Below, piece after piece: positions 7,683-15,317 of a stretch of 64,000 bases of DNA. The DNA lies in contig NZ_CP107970.1 of NCBI RefSeq assembly GCF_036090055.1, forward strand, positions 2,420,501 to 2,484,500, read 5' to 3'. This DNA is from Nocardioides sp. NBC_00368 (GTDB taxonomy: Bacteria; Actinomycetota; Actinomycetes; Propionibacteriales; Nocardioidaceae). Below the pieces are notes generated by a model. That model saw only the letters and a program-made list of their open reading frames with translations, was not told the origin of the DNA and searched no databases. Position 1 is the stretch's first letter, and the number at the start of each line of letters is the position of its first letter. Both the position numbers and the translations under genes were made by a program.

Positions 7683-8959
7683 CGGGTTCCTCCGTGCAGT
7701 TCGGGCAGGTCGGCGAGGACGGTGGGGTCGGAGAGCACCGGCTCGAGAGAGACCAGTGCGCCGCCGCGGACCGCGGCGGTCGGGCCGAGAGCTGAGATGG
7801 CGACCCCGGTGCCGCCGGCGCGCGGCGCGAGAACATCGGCGGCGAGCCTGGCTTCGACGGCAGGCCGCAGCCACTCGCCGAGCACGGCGTAGTAGCCGCT
7901 GAGCACGACGGTGCCGGGGTTGAGCGTGTTGACCAGGACGGCGGCGCCGGTGCCGAGCCACGTTCCGACCTCGTCCAGCGCGGCCAGGGTGCGGCCGTCG
8001 GCGAGCCGGGCCCGCTCGACCAGGGTGGCGAGCCGCTCCTCGAGGGTCAGCGCCGGGTCGCGGATGGGGTCGTCGGGGTCGGTGGCCGCCTCGAGCAGCG
8101 CGCGCAGGCCCACCACGGTCTCCCAGCAGCCGGTGCGGCCGCAGCCGCAGAGGCGACCGCGCGGGTCGACCGGGAGGTGACCGATCTCCCCGGCCCAGCC
8201 GTGCCGGCCCGGTGCCACCCGGCCGCCGCTGACGACCGCGCCGCCGAGGCCCACCTCGCCGTAGAGCACCACCATGTCGGCGCGGTCGTCGTCTGTGGGG
8301 TCGAGCTCGGCGGTCGCCGCGAGGTTGGCCTCGTTGGCCACCCGCACCGGCGGCACCGGCTCGTCGGGGGTGGCCGTGGCGGCCAGTCGGCGGCGTACGT
8401 CCTCGGCGACGTCGATGTCGCGCCAGCCGAGGTTGGGAGCGAGCGTGACCCGCTCGGTGGTGGCGTCGACGAGGCCGGCGACCCCGACGGTGATGCCGGC
8501 GACGGTGGCACCGGCGGTCCGGGCCTCGGCGAGGGCGTCGGCGACCAGGCCGGCGAGCTCGGACAGGACGCCCTCCGGCGGGAGGTTCCGGCCGTCGATG
8601 CCTCGGCGGGCCTCGGCGATCACGGTCCCGGCCAGGTCGACGGCCACGACGGCGAGGTGGTCGACGTTGATCTCCGCGCCGATCCCGCACACGGAGCGAC
8701 CGACGAGACGGACCTGGACACCGGGGCGCCCCGCGCCACGGCGGTCGCCGTCCTCGCGAGAGACCAGCCCCAGCCCGGCGAGCTCGTCGACCAGCCCGTT
8801 GGCGACCGACCGGGTCAGCCCGGTCTCCTCGGCCAGGCGCCCCCGCGTGCGCGGGCCGCGGTCGCGCAGCGACCGGAGGAGCAGGCCCAGGCGGGCCGTC
8901 CGCACGGCGGCCGGGTCGGCGGTGGCGGAGACCCGCACGGTGATGTCTGCGTCGTGCAT
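7679..8959 (-). CDS. ROK-family transcriptional regulator of the sugar operon
   Basis: 426 residues. An N-terminal winged-helix domain (about 20-80, TRGRLAEETGLTRSVANGL) precedes a ROK sugar-kinase-like domain. The zinc motif CGCGRTGCWE (271-280) is intact. The position that is NDxN with a catalytic Asp in ROK kinases reads NEAN (about 209-212), so kinase activity is unlikely and a pure sensor/repressor role fits. ATG at 8959 is preferred over an upstream in-frame start at 9019 because AGGAGG lies 4 nt before it and the domain begins soon after. It is first in the operon and probably autoregulates and controls the transporter in response to its sugar. Confidence 0.9.
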   Translation of the reverse strand: MHDADITVRVSATADPAAVRTARLGLLLRSLRDRGPRTRGRLAEETGLTRSVANGLVDELAGLGLVSREDGDRRGAGRPGVQVRLVGRSVCGIGAEINVDHLAVVAVDLAGTVIAEARRGIDGRNLPPEGVLSELAGLVADALAEARTAGATVAGITVGVAGLVDATTERVTLAPNLGWRDIDVAEDVRRRLAATATPDEPVPPVRVANEANLAATAELDPTDDDRADMVVLYGEVGLGGAVVSGGRVAPGRHGWAGEIGHLPVDPRGRLCGCGRTGCWETVVGLRALLEAATDPDDPIRDPALTLEERLATLVERARLADGRTLAALDEVGTWLGTGAAVLVNTLNPGTVVLSGYYAVLGEWLRPAVEARLAADVLAPRAGGTGVAISALGPTAAVRGGALVSLEPVLSDPTVLADLPELHGGTR

Positions 8960-9004
8960 GGGGCCTCCTCGCGGATCGTGATGGGTCGCTCTACAACCAC
9001 GCCC

Positions 9005-9020
9005 TGTGATGGCAGTCACA
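9005..9020. promoter_or_regulatory. CRP/GlxR-like site, distal half of a pair
   Basis: TGTGA-N6-TCACA with both arms perfect, the classical CRP-family consensus also used by actinobacterial GlxR. Its centre is 54 bp upstream of the ROK regulator ATG at 8959. Expected role: cAMP-linked control of the sugar operon. Binding by a CRP protein is inference from the consensus. Confidence 0.7.
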
Positions 9021-9045
9021 GAATTCCGTGGCCGAGAGACAAACT

Positions 9046-9061
9046 AGTGACCCGGCTCACG
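9046..9061. promoter_or_regulatory. Second CRP/GlxR-like site
   Basis: AGTGA-N6-TCACG: the GTGA/TCAC core is perfect and only the outermost base of each arm departs from the consensus. Its centre is 41 bp from that of the site at 9005-9020, close to four helical turns, so two dimers could sit on the same DNA face. A separate perfect 10-bp palindrome, GTTGTACAAC, follows at 9061-9070. Confidence 0.5.
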
Positions 9062-9082
9062 TTGTACAACCCTTTCGCGGCG

Positions 9083-9110
9083 GTTTCTGCAAAGTTTCTG
9101 TCAGACTTTG
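9083..9110. promoter_or_regulatory. AT-rich repeat, possible ROK operator
   Basis: A locally AT-rich stretch in very GC-rich surroundings. GTTTCTG occurs twice (9083-9089 and 9094-9100), one helical turn apart, and CAAAGT (9090-9095) is mirrored by ACTTTG (9105-9110). ROK-family repressors often bind AT-rich repeats of this sort in sugar promoters, so this is a candidate operator for the adjacent ROK gene. Evidence is positional only. Confidence 0.4.
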
Positions 9111-9134
9111 AAAAGTAATTGGACAAAGTAGCCG

Positions 9135-9168
9135 AAAAGGGCACCCGGCCAGAGTTGGCCGGGTGCCC
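9135..9168 (-). terminator. Intrinsic terminator of the secreted dehydrogenase gene
   Basis: A perfect 12-bp stem, GGGCACCCGGCC (9139-9150) with GGCCGGGTGCCC (9157-9168), and loop AGAGTT. On the leftward transcript it is followed by four U residues (complement of 9135-9138). It starts 22 nt after the stop of the gene at 9190-11319 and is the best intrinsic terminator in the window. Confidence 0.85.
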
Positions 9169-9189
9169 CTGTTCAGTCGATCGCGGGCG

Positions 9190-11319
9190 TCACTCGCTGG
9201 GTGCGATCACCACCTCGTCGCTGCCGGTGAGCGCCGGGATGTCGCCCTCGCCCGGGTCGGTGTACTCCGCCACGAAGACGGCGTTCAGATCGTCCTGGCC
9301 GGGGTCGTGGCCGCCGGGGACGGTCGTCACGATCGAGCCGCTGCAGCCGTTGGCGGTGGTCTGCGGGTGGCCGTGCTCGTCGTGGCCCAGGACGTACGTC
9401 ACCGAGACCCGGTCGCAGTCGACCGGCTGGTCGTCGGTCACCTCGACCTGGAACTGCACGGTGTCACCGAAGTGGAACGCCTCACCCGGCGCCGGGCTGG
9501 TGGTCAGGGTCACCACGGGCACGTCGTTGCCGACGACCACGTCGACGTCGGCCGAGGCGTGCTTGCCGCGACCCGCCTTGCCCTTGTCCGTGACGGTCAG
9601 GGTCGCGCGGTAGGCCCCCGGCTCGGCGTAGGTGTGGGTCGCCGTCTTCCCGGTGGCGTCGAAGGTGCCGTCACCGTCGAAGTCCCACTGGTAGACGAGC
9701 TTGTCGCCGTCGGGGTCGGTCGTCCCTGCGCTGTCGAAGGCGACGGTCAGCGGCGGCTGGCCGGCGGTCTTGTCGGCACTGATCACCGGCTTCGGCGAGT
9801 GGTTGCCGGTGCGGGCGATGTAGTCGATCCGGGAGACCTGGGCCTCCTCGTTCTCGCTGAAGAAGCCGTCGCCGTACTCGAGCATGTAGAGCGAGCCGTC
9901 CTTGCCGAACTCCAGGTCCATCACGTTGTCCGTGGCGAAGGTGGAGAGCACCGACTCGATGCCGGTGAGCTCGCCGTCGGCGTCGAGCCGCATGCCCTTG
10001 ATGTAGTCACGACCCCACTCCGCGAACAGCGGAACGCCGTCGTAGTACTCCGGCCAGGCGCCGGAGAGCGGGTCCTTCGTCGCCGACTTCCGGAAGTCGT
10101 ACGCCGGGCCGGCCATCGGGGCGATGCCGCCGGTGCCGAGCTCGGGGAACTTCTCGGACTGGCCGTAGGTGTACCAGACCGTCGGCTGCGTCACCGGCGG
10201 GAGCTGAGTCAGGCCGGTGTTGTGCCGCGAGTCGTTGACAGGCGCCTCGCAGTCGAACGCCGGGCCCGAGACCCCGGTCCCGAAGTCGTAGTCGCGGTAG
10301 GGCAGCTCAGCGGTCGCACACAGCGGCCAGCCGTAGTTGGCCGGCTTCGTGACGACCGTCCACTTGCCCTGGCCGGCCGGGCCGCGGTCCGGGTTCGCGG
10401 AGGAGGCGTCGGGCGAGTAGTCGGCCACGTAGACGCGGTCGGTCTCCCGGTCGATCTCGATCCGGAACGGGTTGCGCAGGCCCATCGCGTAGATCTCCGG
10501 GCGGGTCTTGTCGGTGCCCGGAGCGAACAGGTTCCCGGCAGGGACGGTGTAGCCACCGCCGGCCTTCGGCTTGATCCGCAGGAGCTTGCCGCGCAGGTCG
10601 TCGGTGTTGGCCGCCGTACGCCGCGCGTCGAAGGCGGGGCTGCGGTTCTCCCGGTCGTCGAGCGGGGCGTAGCCGTCGGACTGGAACGGGTCGGTGTCGT
10701 CACCGGTGGCGAGGATCAGGTTGCCCGCCGAGTCGAAGACGATGTCGCCACCGACGTGGCAGCAGCGCCCGCGGTCGACGGGTACATCGATGATCTGCTG
10801 CTCGGTGGACAGGTCGATCTTGCCGCCCGCGTACTGGTAGCGGGAGAGGCGGATCGCGCCCTTGAACGGCTCGAACTCGGCGGGCGTGCCGAACTCCGGC
10901 GCGTCACCCTCGTTGACGTCCGGCGTGGCCGGGTCGTCGACAGGGGTGTTCATCGGGGGCGAGTAGTAGACGTAGACCCACTTGTTGGTCCGGCCGTTGT
11001 ATCCGGGGTCCAGAGCGATGCTCTGCAGACCCTCCTCGTCGTGCTGGTAGACGTCGAACTCGGCTGCGACGCTGTTGACGCCGGTGTCGGCGTCGTTGAG
11101 CCACACCTTCCCGGCCCGGGTGGTGTGGAGGACGTCCCCGTTGGGCAGGACCGCGAGGTCCATCGGCTCACCGGGACGGTCGTTGAGGGTCACCTTCTCG
11201 AAGTCGGTGTCCGGCGGCGGCGCGGCCGTGGGGGCCGCGTCCGCGGACGTCGTGAGGGGGAGAACCAGGAGCCCCGAGACCACGGTCGTGGCGACGCTCC
11301 AGAGGGTGAATCTGCGCAC
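9190..11319 (-). CDS. Secreted glucose/sorbosone dehydrogenase-like protein with PKD domain
   Basis: 709 residues. A Sec signal peptide covers about 1-28. Next comes a six-bladed beta-propeller of the GSDH (PQQ-dependent sugar dehydrogenase) family: PMDLAVLPNGDVLHTTRAG, EEGLQSIALDPGY, RGRCCHVGGDIVFDSAGN, YAMGLRNPFRIEIDRET. A PKD domain lies around 505-590 (PPLTVAFDSAGTTDPDGD, YQWDFDGDG), then a short beta-rich tail with two Cys. It is therefore an exported sugar-oxidising or carbohydrate-binding protein; PQQ use is inferred from the family. It has its own terminator and an upstream CRP-like site (11381-11396), and is flanked by two ROK genes, which supports a role in carbohydrate use. Confidence 0.88.
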   Translation of the reverse strand: MRRFTLWSVATTVVSGLLVLPLTTSADAAPTAAPPPDTDFEKVTLNDRPGEPMDLAVLPNGDVLHTTRAGKVWLNDADTGVNSVAAEFDVYQHDEEGLQSIALDPGYNGRTNKWVYVYYSPPMNTPVDDPATPDVNEGDAPEFGTPAEFEPFKGAIRLSRYQYAGGKIDLSTEQQIIDVPVDRGRCCHVGGDIVFDSAGNLILATGDDTDPFQSDGYAPLDDRENRSPAFDARRTAANTDDLRGKLLRIKPKAGGGYTVPAGNLFAPGTDKTRPEIYAMGLRNPFRIEIDRETDRVYVADYSPDASSANPDRGPAGQGKWTVVTKPANYGWPLCATAELPYRDYDFGTGVSGPAFDCEAPVNDSRHNTGLTQLPPVTQPTVWYTYGQSEKFPELGTGGIAPMAGPAYDFRKSATKDPLSGAWPEYYDGVPLFAEWGRDYIKGMRLDADGELTGIESVLSTFATDNVMDLEFGKDGSLYMLEYGDGFFSENEEAQVSRIDYIARTGNHSPKPVISADKTAGQPPLTVAFDSAGTTDPDGDKLVYQWDFDGDGTFDATGKTATHTYAEPGAYRATLTVTDKGKAGRGKHASADVDVVVGNDVPVVTLTTSPAPGEAFHFGDTVQFQVEVTDDQPVDCDRVSVTYVLGHDEHGHPQTTANGCSGSIVTTVPGGHDPGQDDLNAVFVAEYTDPGEGDIPALTGSDEVVIAPSE

Positions 11320-11380
11320 GGTCCATCTCCTTCTCTCGCTGTCGTGGGAGGGGAAGCGAGATCGTCCGCGAACGTAGCGA

Positions 11381-11396
11381 TGTGACGCCAGTCACG
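11381..11396. promoter_or_regulatory. CRP/GlxR-like site upstream of the secreted dehydrogenase
   Basis: TGTGA-N6-TCACG, one base from the perfect consensus. Its centre is about 70 bp upstream of the ATG at 11319, a usual place for activation by a CRP-family protein. It matches the pair in front of the sugar transporter operon. Confidence 0.6.
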
Positions 11397-11411
11397 TCAA
11401 GCGAGTTGCGT

Positions 11412-11436
11412 TCTTTCGCAAGAAGATTTCGAAAGA
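11412..11436. promoter_or_regulatory. TCTTTCG/CGAAAGA inverted repeat, possible ROK operator
   Basis: Seven-base perfect arms TCTTTCG (11412-11418) and CGAAAGA (11430-11436) separated by 11 bp, in an AT-rich patch between the ROK gene at 11477 and the secreted dehydrogenase. Candidate operator for the adjacent ROK protein; positional evidence only. Confidence 0.4.
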
Positions 11437-11476
11437 TGGGACGAAAAAGGGGCCGTGGAGCGGTCTGGGGTCGGGT

Positions 11477-12682
11477 TTACGCCTCTCCGCTGCTGGGCGC
11501 GTACACCGAGGCGCTGATCAGATGGGCGGCACCGATGACGCCGCCCTCGTCTCCCAGCTCGCTGAGCACGATCGGGAGGTTGCCGGTCGCCAGCGGCAGC
11601 GAGCGACGGTAGGTCACGCTGCGGATCTCGGCGAGCAGGCCGTGGCCGAGCTTGCTGACCCGGCCGCCGATGACGATGAGGCCGGGGTTGAAGAACGAGA
11701 CCAGGCTGGCGAGCACCTGACCGATGCGGTGACCGCTCTCCCGGATGAGCTGAACCGCCTGGGCGTCGCCGCGTGCCACCGCGATGGCGATGTCCTCGGC
11801 GCTCAGCTCACCCTTCTCCGCGAGCAGCTCGGCCAGCACCGGGGAGCGTCCGGAACGGGCCGCGGCGAGCGCCTCGCGCGCGAGCGCCGCGCCTCCGGAG
11901 AACGCCTCCAGGCAGCCCGTGTTGCCGCAGGCGCAGGTGGGGCCGAAGTCCTCGACCCGGATGTGGCCGATGTCGCCGGCACAGCCGTCGACGCCGCGGT
12001 AGAGCTCCCCGTCGACGACGATCCCACAGCCGATCCCGGTGCCGATCTTGACGTAGAGGAAGTCACGGGCGGTCCGGGCGACACCGGCGTGCTGCTCCCC
12101 CGCCGCGAGCACGTTGACGTCGTTGTCGAGCACGACCGGACAGCCCAGCTCCCGGGCGACCGCGTCCCGCACGGGGTAACCGTCCCAGCCGGGCATGATC
12201 GGCGGAGACACGGAGACACCACGATGGAAGTCGACCGGTCCGGGCACGCCGACACCGGCACCCATCGGCTCGGTCACGCCGTGCTCGTCCAGGAGCGCGC
12301 GGACCTCGTCGAGCGCGGTCGCCAGGACCTTCTCGGGGCCGCTGCGGATGTCGCACGTCCGGGTGCGGGTGCCGAGCACCGAGAGCCGTCCGTCGGTGAG
12401 GCCGACCGACATGCTGGTCGCGCCGATGGAGATGCCGACGAACCGGATGTCCGGCGCGAGGTCGACCAGGGTCGAGCGGCGACCGCCGCGTGAGGCCGCC
12501 GGCCCCACCTCGTGAGCCATGCCCAGCTCGGTGAGCCGGCCGACCTCGGCCGCGATCGTGGTGCGGGAGACGTTCAGCCGGTCGGCGAGCTGCACTCGCG
12601 ACAGTGGGCCCTCGTCACGGAGCTGAGCGAGCAGCCGGGCCTGCATGGAGGTCTCGGCCCTGCCGGCGAGTGAATGACGCAT
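11477..12682 (-). CDS. ROK-family protein with N-terminal HTH
   Basis: 401 residues. A winged-helix domain (about 15-60, LSRVQLADRLNVSRTTIAAE) is followed by a complete ROK domain: FVGISIGATSMSVGLTD, the LDNDVNVLAAGE segment with the Asp (about 187) that is catalytic in ROK kinases, KIGTGIGCGIVVDGE, and zinc motif CACGNTGCLE (250-259). Unlike the ROK protein at 7679-8959, the kinase Asp is kept. Most HTH-ROK proteins are NagC/Mlc-like regulators, so a sugar-responsive regulator of the downstream secreted dehydrogenase is the best call. It starts at ATG 12682, 30 nt downstream of the ftsY stop. Confidence 0.9.
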   Translation of the reverse strand: MRHSLAGRAETSMQARLLAQLRDEGPLSRVQLADRLNVSRTTIAAEVGRLTELGMAHEVGPAASRGGRRSTLVDLAPDIRFVGISIGATSMSVGLTDGRLSVLGTRTRTCDIRSGPEKVLATALDEVRALLDEHGVTEPMGAGVGVPGPVDFHRGVSVSPPIMPGWDGYPVRDAVARELGCPVVLDNDVNVLAAGEQHAGVARTARDFLYVKIGTGIGCGIVVDGELYRGVDGCAGDIGHIRVEDFGPTCACGNTGCLEAFSGGAALAREALAAARSGRSPVLAELLAEKGELSAEDIAIAVARGDAQAVQLIRESGHRIGQVLASLVSFFNPGLIVIGGRVSKLGHGLLAEIRSVTYRRSLPLATGNLPIVLSELGDEGGVIGAAHLISASVYAPSSGEA

Positions 12683-12712
12683 ACCGGCGATCCTGCCATG
12701 CCGGACCCGGTG

Positions 12713-13858
12713 TCAGCCCAGAAGCGCGTCGACGAAGGCTTCGGGGGTGAACGGAGTCAGGTCATCGGGGCCCTCGCCGAGGCCGACGAGCTTGACCGGT
12801 ACGCCGAGCTCACGCTGGACGGCGACGACGATGCCGCCCTTGGCGGAGCCGTCGAGCTTGGTCAGGACGATGCCGGTGACGGCGACCGCCTCGCTGAAGA
12901 CGCGGGCCTGGATGAGGCCGTTCTGGCCGGTGGTGGCGTCGAGGACGAGCAGGACCTCGGTGACCGGGGTCTGCTTCTCGATGACGCGCTTGACCTTCCC
13001 GAGCTCGTCCATCAGGCCGGCCTTGTTCTGCAGTCGGCCGGCGGTGTCGACGATGACGGTGTCGACGCCGGTGTCGAGGCCCTCCTTGACCGAGTCGAAG
13101 GCGACGCTGGCCGGGTCGGTGCCCTCCGGACCGCGGACGACCTCGACGCCGACGCGCTCACCCCAGGTGGTCAGCTGCTCGGCGGCCGCGGCACGGAAGG
13201 TGTCGGCGGCACCGAGGACGACCTTGCGGTCCTCGGAGACCAGGATGCGGGCGAGCTTGCCGGTCGTGGTGGTCTTGCCGGTGCCGTTGACCCCGACCAT
13301 CAGGACCACACCAGGAGCGCCGTCGGCGCCGCTGACCTGGAGCCGGCGGTCCATGCTCGGGTCGACGAGCTTGATCAGCTCGTCACGCAGCGCCGCCTTC
13401 GGGTCGGCCTTGCCGCCCTCGACCCGCAGCCGGGTGCGCAGGCCCTCGACCAGCTCCTGGGTCGGTGCGACGCCGATGTCGGCGGTGAGCAGCAGGTCCT
13501 CGATGGACTCCCAGGTGTCCTCGTCGAGCTGGTCGGTGGAGAGCAGGTTGAGCAGGCCTCGGCCCAAGGCGTTGGAGCCGGCCAGACGCTGGCGCAGCCG
13601 CACCAGGCGCGAGGCGGTGCTCTCCGGCTTCTCGAGGACCGGCGCGGCGGGCCCCGCCGTCGCGGGCTCTGCCTCCGGCTCCTCGACCGTGGGCTCGACC
13701 GTGGGCTCGGCCGGGCGGGTGATGACGTCGGTCCCCGCCTCGGGCGACAGCGAACGGTCCTTGCGGCGCCGGGTGCTGGCGACCAGACCGAGGATGCCGC
13801 CGCCGATGATCGCGACAGCGGCGACCGCGATGATGACGATGAGGGTGACCATTTCCAT
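12713..13858 (-). CDS. ftsY: Signal recognition particle receptor FtsY
   Basis: 381 residues from the ATG at 13858; a second ATG at 13852 (379 residues) has a better-spaced GAGG, and an in-frame TTG at 13870 is weaker. FtsY is the membrane-docked GTPase that receives SRP-ribosome complexes. An N-terminal membrane helix (about 4-22), then a Glu/Pro-rich acidic linker, the helical N domain (about 80-160) and the SRP GTPase NG domain. GTPase motifs: GVNGTGKTTTTGK, DTFRAAA, DTAGR, TKLDGSAKGG, and GLGEGPDDL near the end. The N-terminal helix is usual in actinobacterial FtsY. It is the last member of the conserved recG-to-ftsY block in this window. Confidence 0.97.
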   Translation of the reverse strand: MEMVTLIVIIAVAAVAIIGGGILGLVASTRRRKDRSLSPEAGTDVITRPAEPTVEPTVEEPEAEPATAGPAAPVLEKPESTASRLVRLRQRLAGSNALGRGLLNLLSTDQLDEDTWESIEDLLLTADIGVAPTQELVEGLRTRLRVEGGKADPKAALRDELIKLVDPSMDRRLQVSGADGAPGVVLMVGVNGTGKTTTTGKLARILVSEDRKVVLGAADTFRAAAAEQLTTWGERVGVEVVRGPEGTDPASVAFDSVKEGLDTGVDTVIVDTAGRLQNKAGLMDELGKVKRVIEKQTPVTEVLLVLDATTGQNGLIQARVFSEAVAVTGIVLTKLDGSAKGGIVVAVQRELGVPVKLVGLGEGPDDLTPFTPEAFVDALLG

Positions 13859-13875
13859 GGCCTCATCCAATCAAA

Positions 13876-14130
13876 TCACGCGTTGTTTTCCGTAGTTCCT
13901 GGCTTACGCTCACCGAACAGCTCGGCGAGATGGTCCTCACGGCGGGTCTGCAGGCGCGTGGCCGGGCTGAGCGTGGGGGCCGTGTCGACGGCCCGCTCCA
14001 TCGCCTCACCGAGCTTGGTGGCGTACGGCATCTTCTGTCCACGGTGGGGGAAGACCGTGTAGACGATCACGAGTCCGGCCAGCGCGACGATGAGAAGCAT
14101 CGCCACGAAGATGACAAGGATGGTCAGCAC
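13876..14130 (-). CDS. Small single-pass membrane protein upstream of ftsY
   Basis: 84 residues from a GTG at 14130; a purine-rich AAGGGGG lies about 12 nt upstream. One strong hydrophobic helix covers about residues 2-27, followed by a short basic segment (FPHRGQKMPYATKLGEAME) and a polar tail that would lie in the cytosol. No family is recognised. The stop is 17 nt from the ftsY start, so the two are probably co-transcribed, and the protein may act near the SRP receptor or simply ride in its operon. An in-frame extension to 14280 reads through the intergenic region and is Arg/Ala-rich, so it is discarded. The 172-nt gap to the divergent glycosyltransferase should hold both promoters. Confidence 0.65.
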   Translation of the reverse strand: MLTILVIFVAMLLIVALAGLVIVYTVFPHRGQKMPYATKLGEAMERAVDTAPTLSPATRLQTRREDHLAELFGERKPGTTENNA

Positions 14131-14302
14131 TGGCTCGGCCAGCCCCCTTCTGAATTGCGCACGGACGGCGTCCACCCTTGCACACCCGGCAGCCGGAGCC
14201 CACAACGCCACGCGCGCGGGCGCCTGCGCGGGCGCCCGGCCGCGTCCCGGCGTACGGCGCGGGATCTCGACAACGTCCACCGGGCCGGTAGTGTTTCACG
14301 GC

Positions 14303-15295
14303 ATGAGGATCATCGGGACAATGATGGTCCGGGACGAGGTCGACATCGTCGCCGCGATGATCGAGCACCACCTGGACCAGGGTGTCGACACGTTGATCGT
14401 CACGGACAACGCATCGGTCGACGGCACCACCGAGGTACTCGAGCGCTACGCCGCGACGGGACGGGTCGAGCTCCACCACGACCCCGTCCACGAGAAGCAG
14501 CAGGGCAAGGTCGTCACCGCGATGGCCCGGCGGGCGCGCACGCACTTCCGTGCCGACTGGGTGCTCAACCTCGACGCCGACGAGTTCCTGGTGCCCAAGG
14601 ACAAGGGCCTGACCGTACGCCAGGCGCTCGAGGCCACTCCGCTGTCGCTGAACGCGTTCACCGTCGAGGTGGAGAACCTCGTCGGCCCGCCCGCCTTGAA
14701 AGGCGGCGGCATCAACCGGCTCCAGTGGCGCGACCGCCGCGCCGACGAGCGTCTCGAGGCAGTCGGGCTGCACGCCCACCCGACGCCCAACGCGATCCAC
14801 CGCGGTGAGTCCGACATCAAGGTCGTCCAGGGCAACCACTTCGTCTCGCTGAGGAGCAACGGCCAGCCGGCCGACGAGGTCGCCATGGAGGTGCTCCACC
14901 TCCCCTGGCGCTCCTGGTCCCAACTGGAGCGCAAGGTGATCAACGCCGGCAAGGGCTACGAGGCGAGCCCCGACCTCCGGCCCAGCCCGCGCCACCACGG
15001 GATGCGTGACTATCAGCGCTACCTCGCCGGGACGCTGCAGGACGCCTATCTCGCGCGCACGCCCACCCGCGCCGAGCTCGCCGCCGGCGCCTTCTCGGGC
15101 GACTACTCGTTCGACGACTGGCTCACCAACCACCTGCACATCGTCCTCAGCCGCTCCCTCATCCCCGATCTGCTCCGAGACGTGCTCGACCCCGAGAACG
15201 ACAAGCCCGTGCCCGACGACGAGCACGCGCTCGGTGCCGAGCGCGGCCGCGCCGCCCTGGCCGCCGAGCCCTACATCCCACCCCGCAATAGCTGA
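14303..15295 (+). CDS. Family-2-like glycosyltransferase
   Basis: 330 residues from the ATG at 14303. The start MRIIGTMMVRDEVDIVAAMI and following LIVTDNASVDGT match the Glyco_tranf_2_4 type of GT-A enzymes that begin with a short MVRNE-like motif. The metal-binding DxD is in LNLDADEFLVP. There is no signal peptide or membrane helix, so it acts on the cytosolic side, transferring a sugar from a nucleotide donor. Divergent from the ftsY operon. The next gene, a methyltransferase, starts 22 nt downstream on the same strand, so they form a two-gene unit. Acceptor and donor unknown. Confidence 0.85.
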   Translation: MRIIGTMMVRDEVDIVAAMIEHHLDQGVDTLIVTDNASVDGTTEVLERYAATGRVELHHDPVHEKQQGKVVTAMARRARTHFRADWVLNLDADEFLVPKDKGLTVRQALEATPLSLNAFTVEVENLVGPPALKGGGINRLQWRDRRADERLEAVGLHAHPTPNAIHRGESDIKVVQGNHFVSLRSNGQPADEVAMEVLHLPWRSWSQLERKVINAGKGYEASPDLRPSPRHHGMRDYQRYLAGTLQDAYLARTPTRAELAAGAFSGDYSFDDWLTNHLHIVLSRSLIPDLLRDVLDPENDKPVPDDEHALGAERGRAALAAEPYIPPRNS

Positions 15296-15317
15296 ACTCT
15301 TTCCAGGAGGACCTGTC

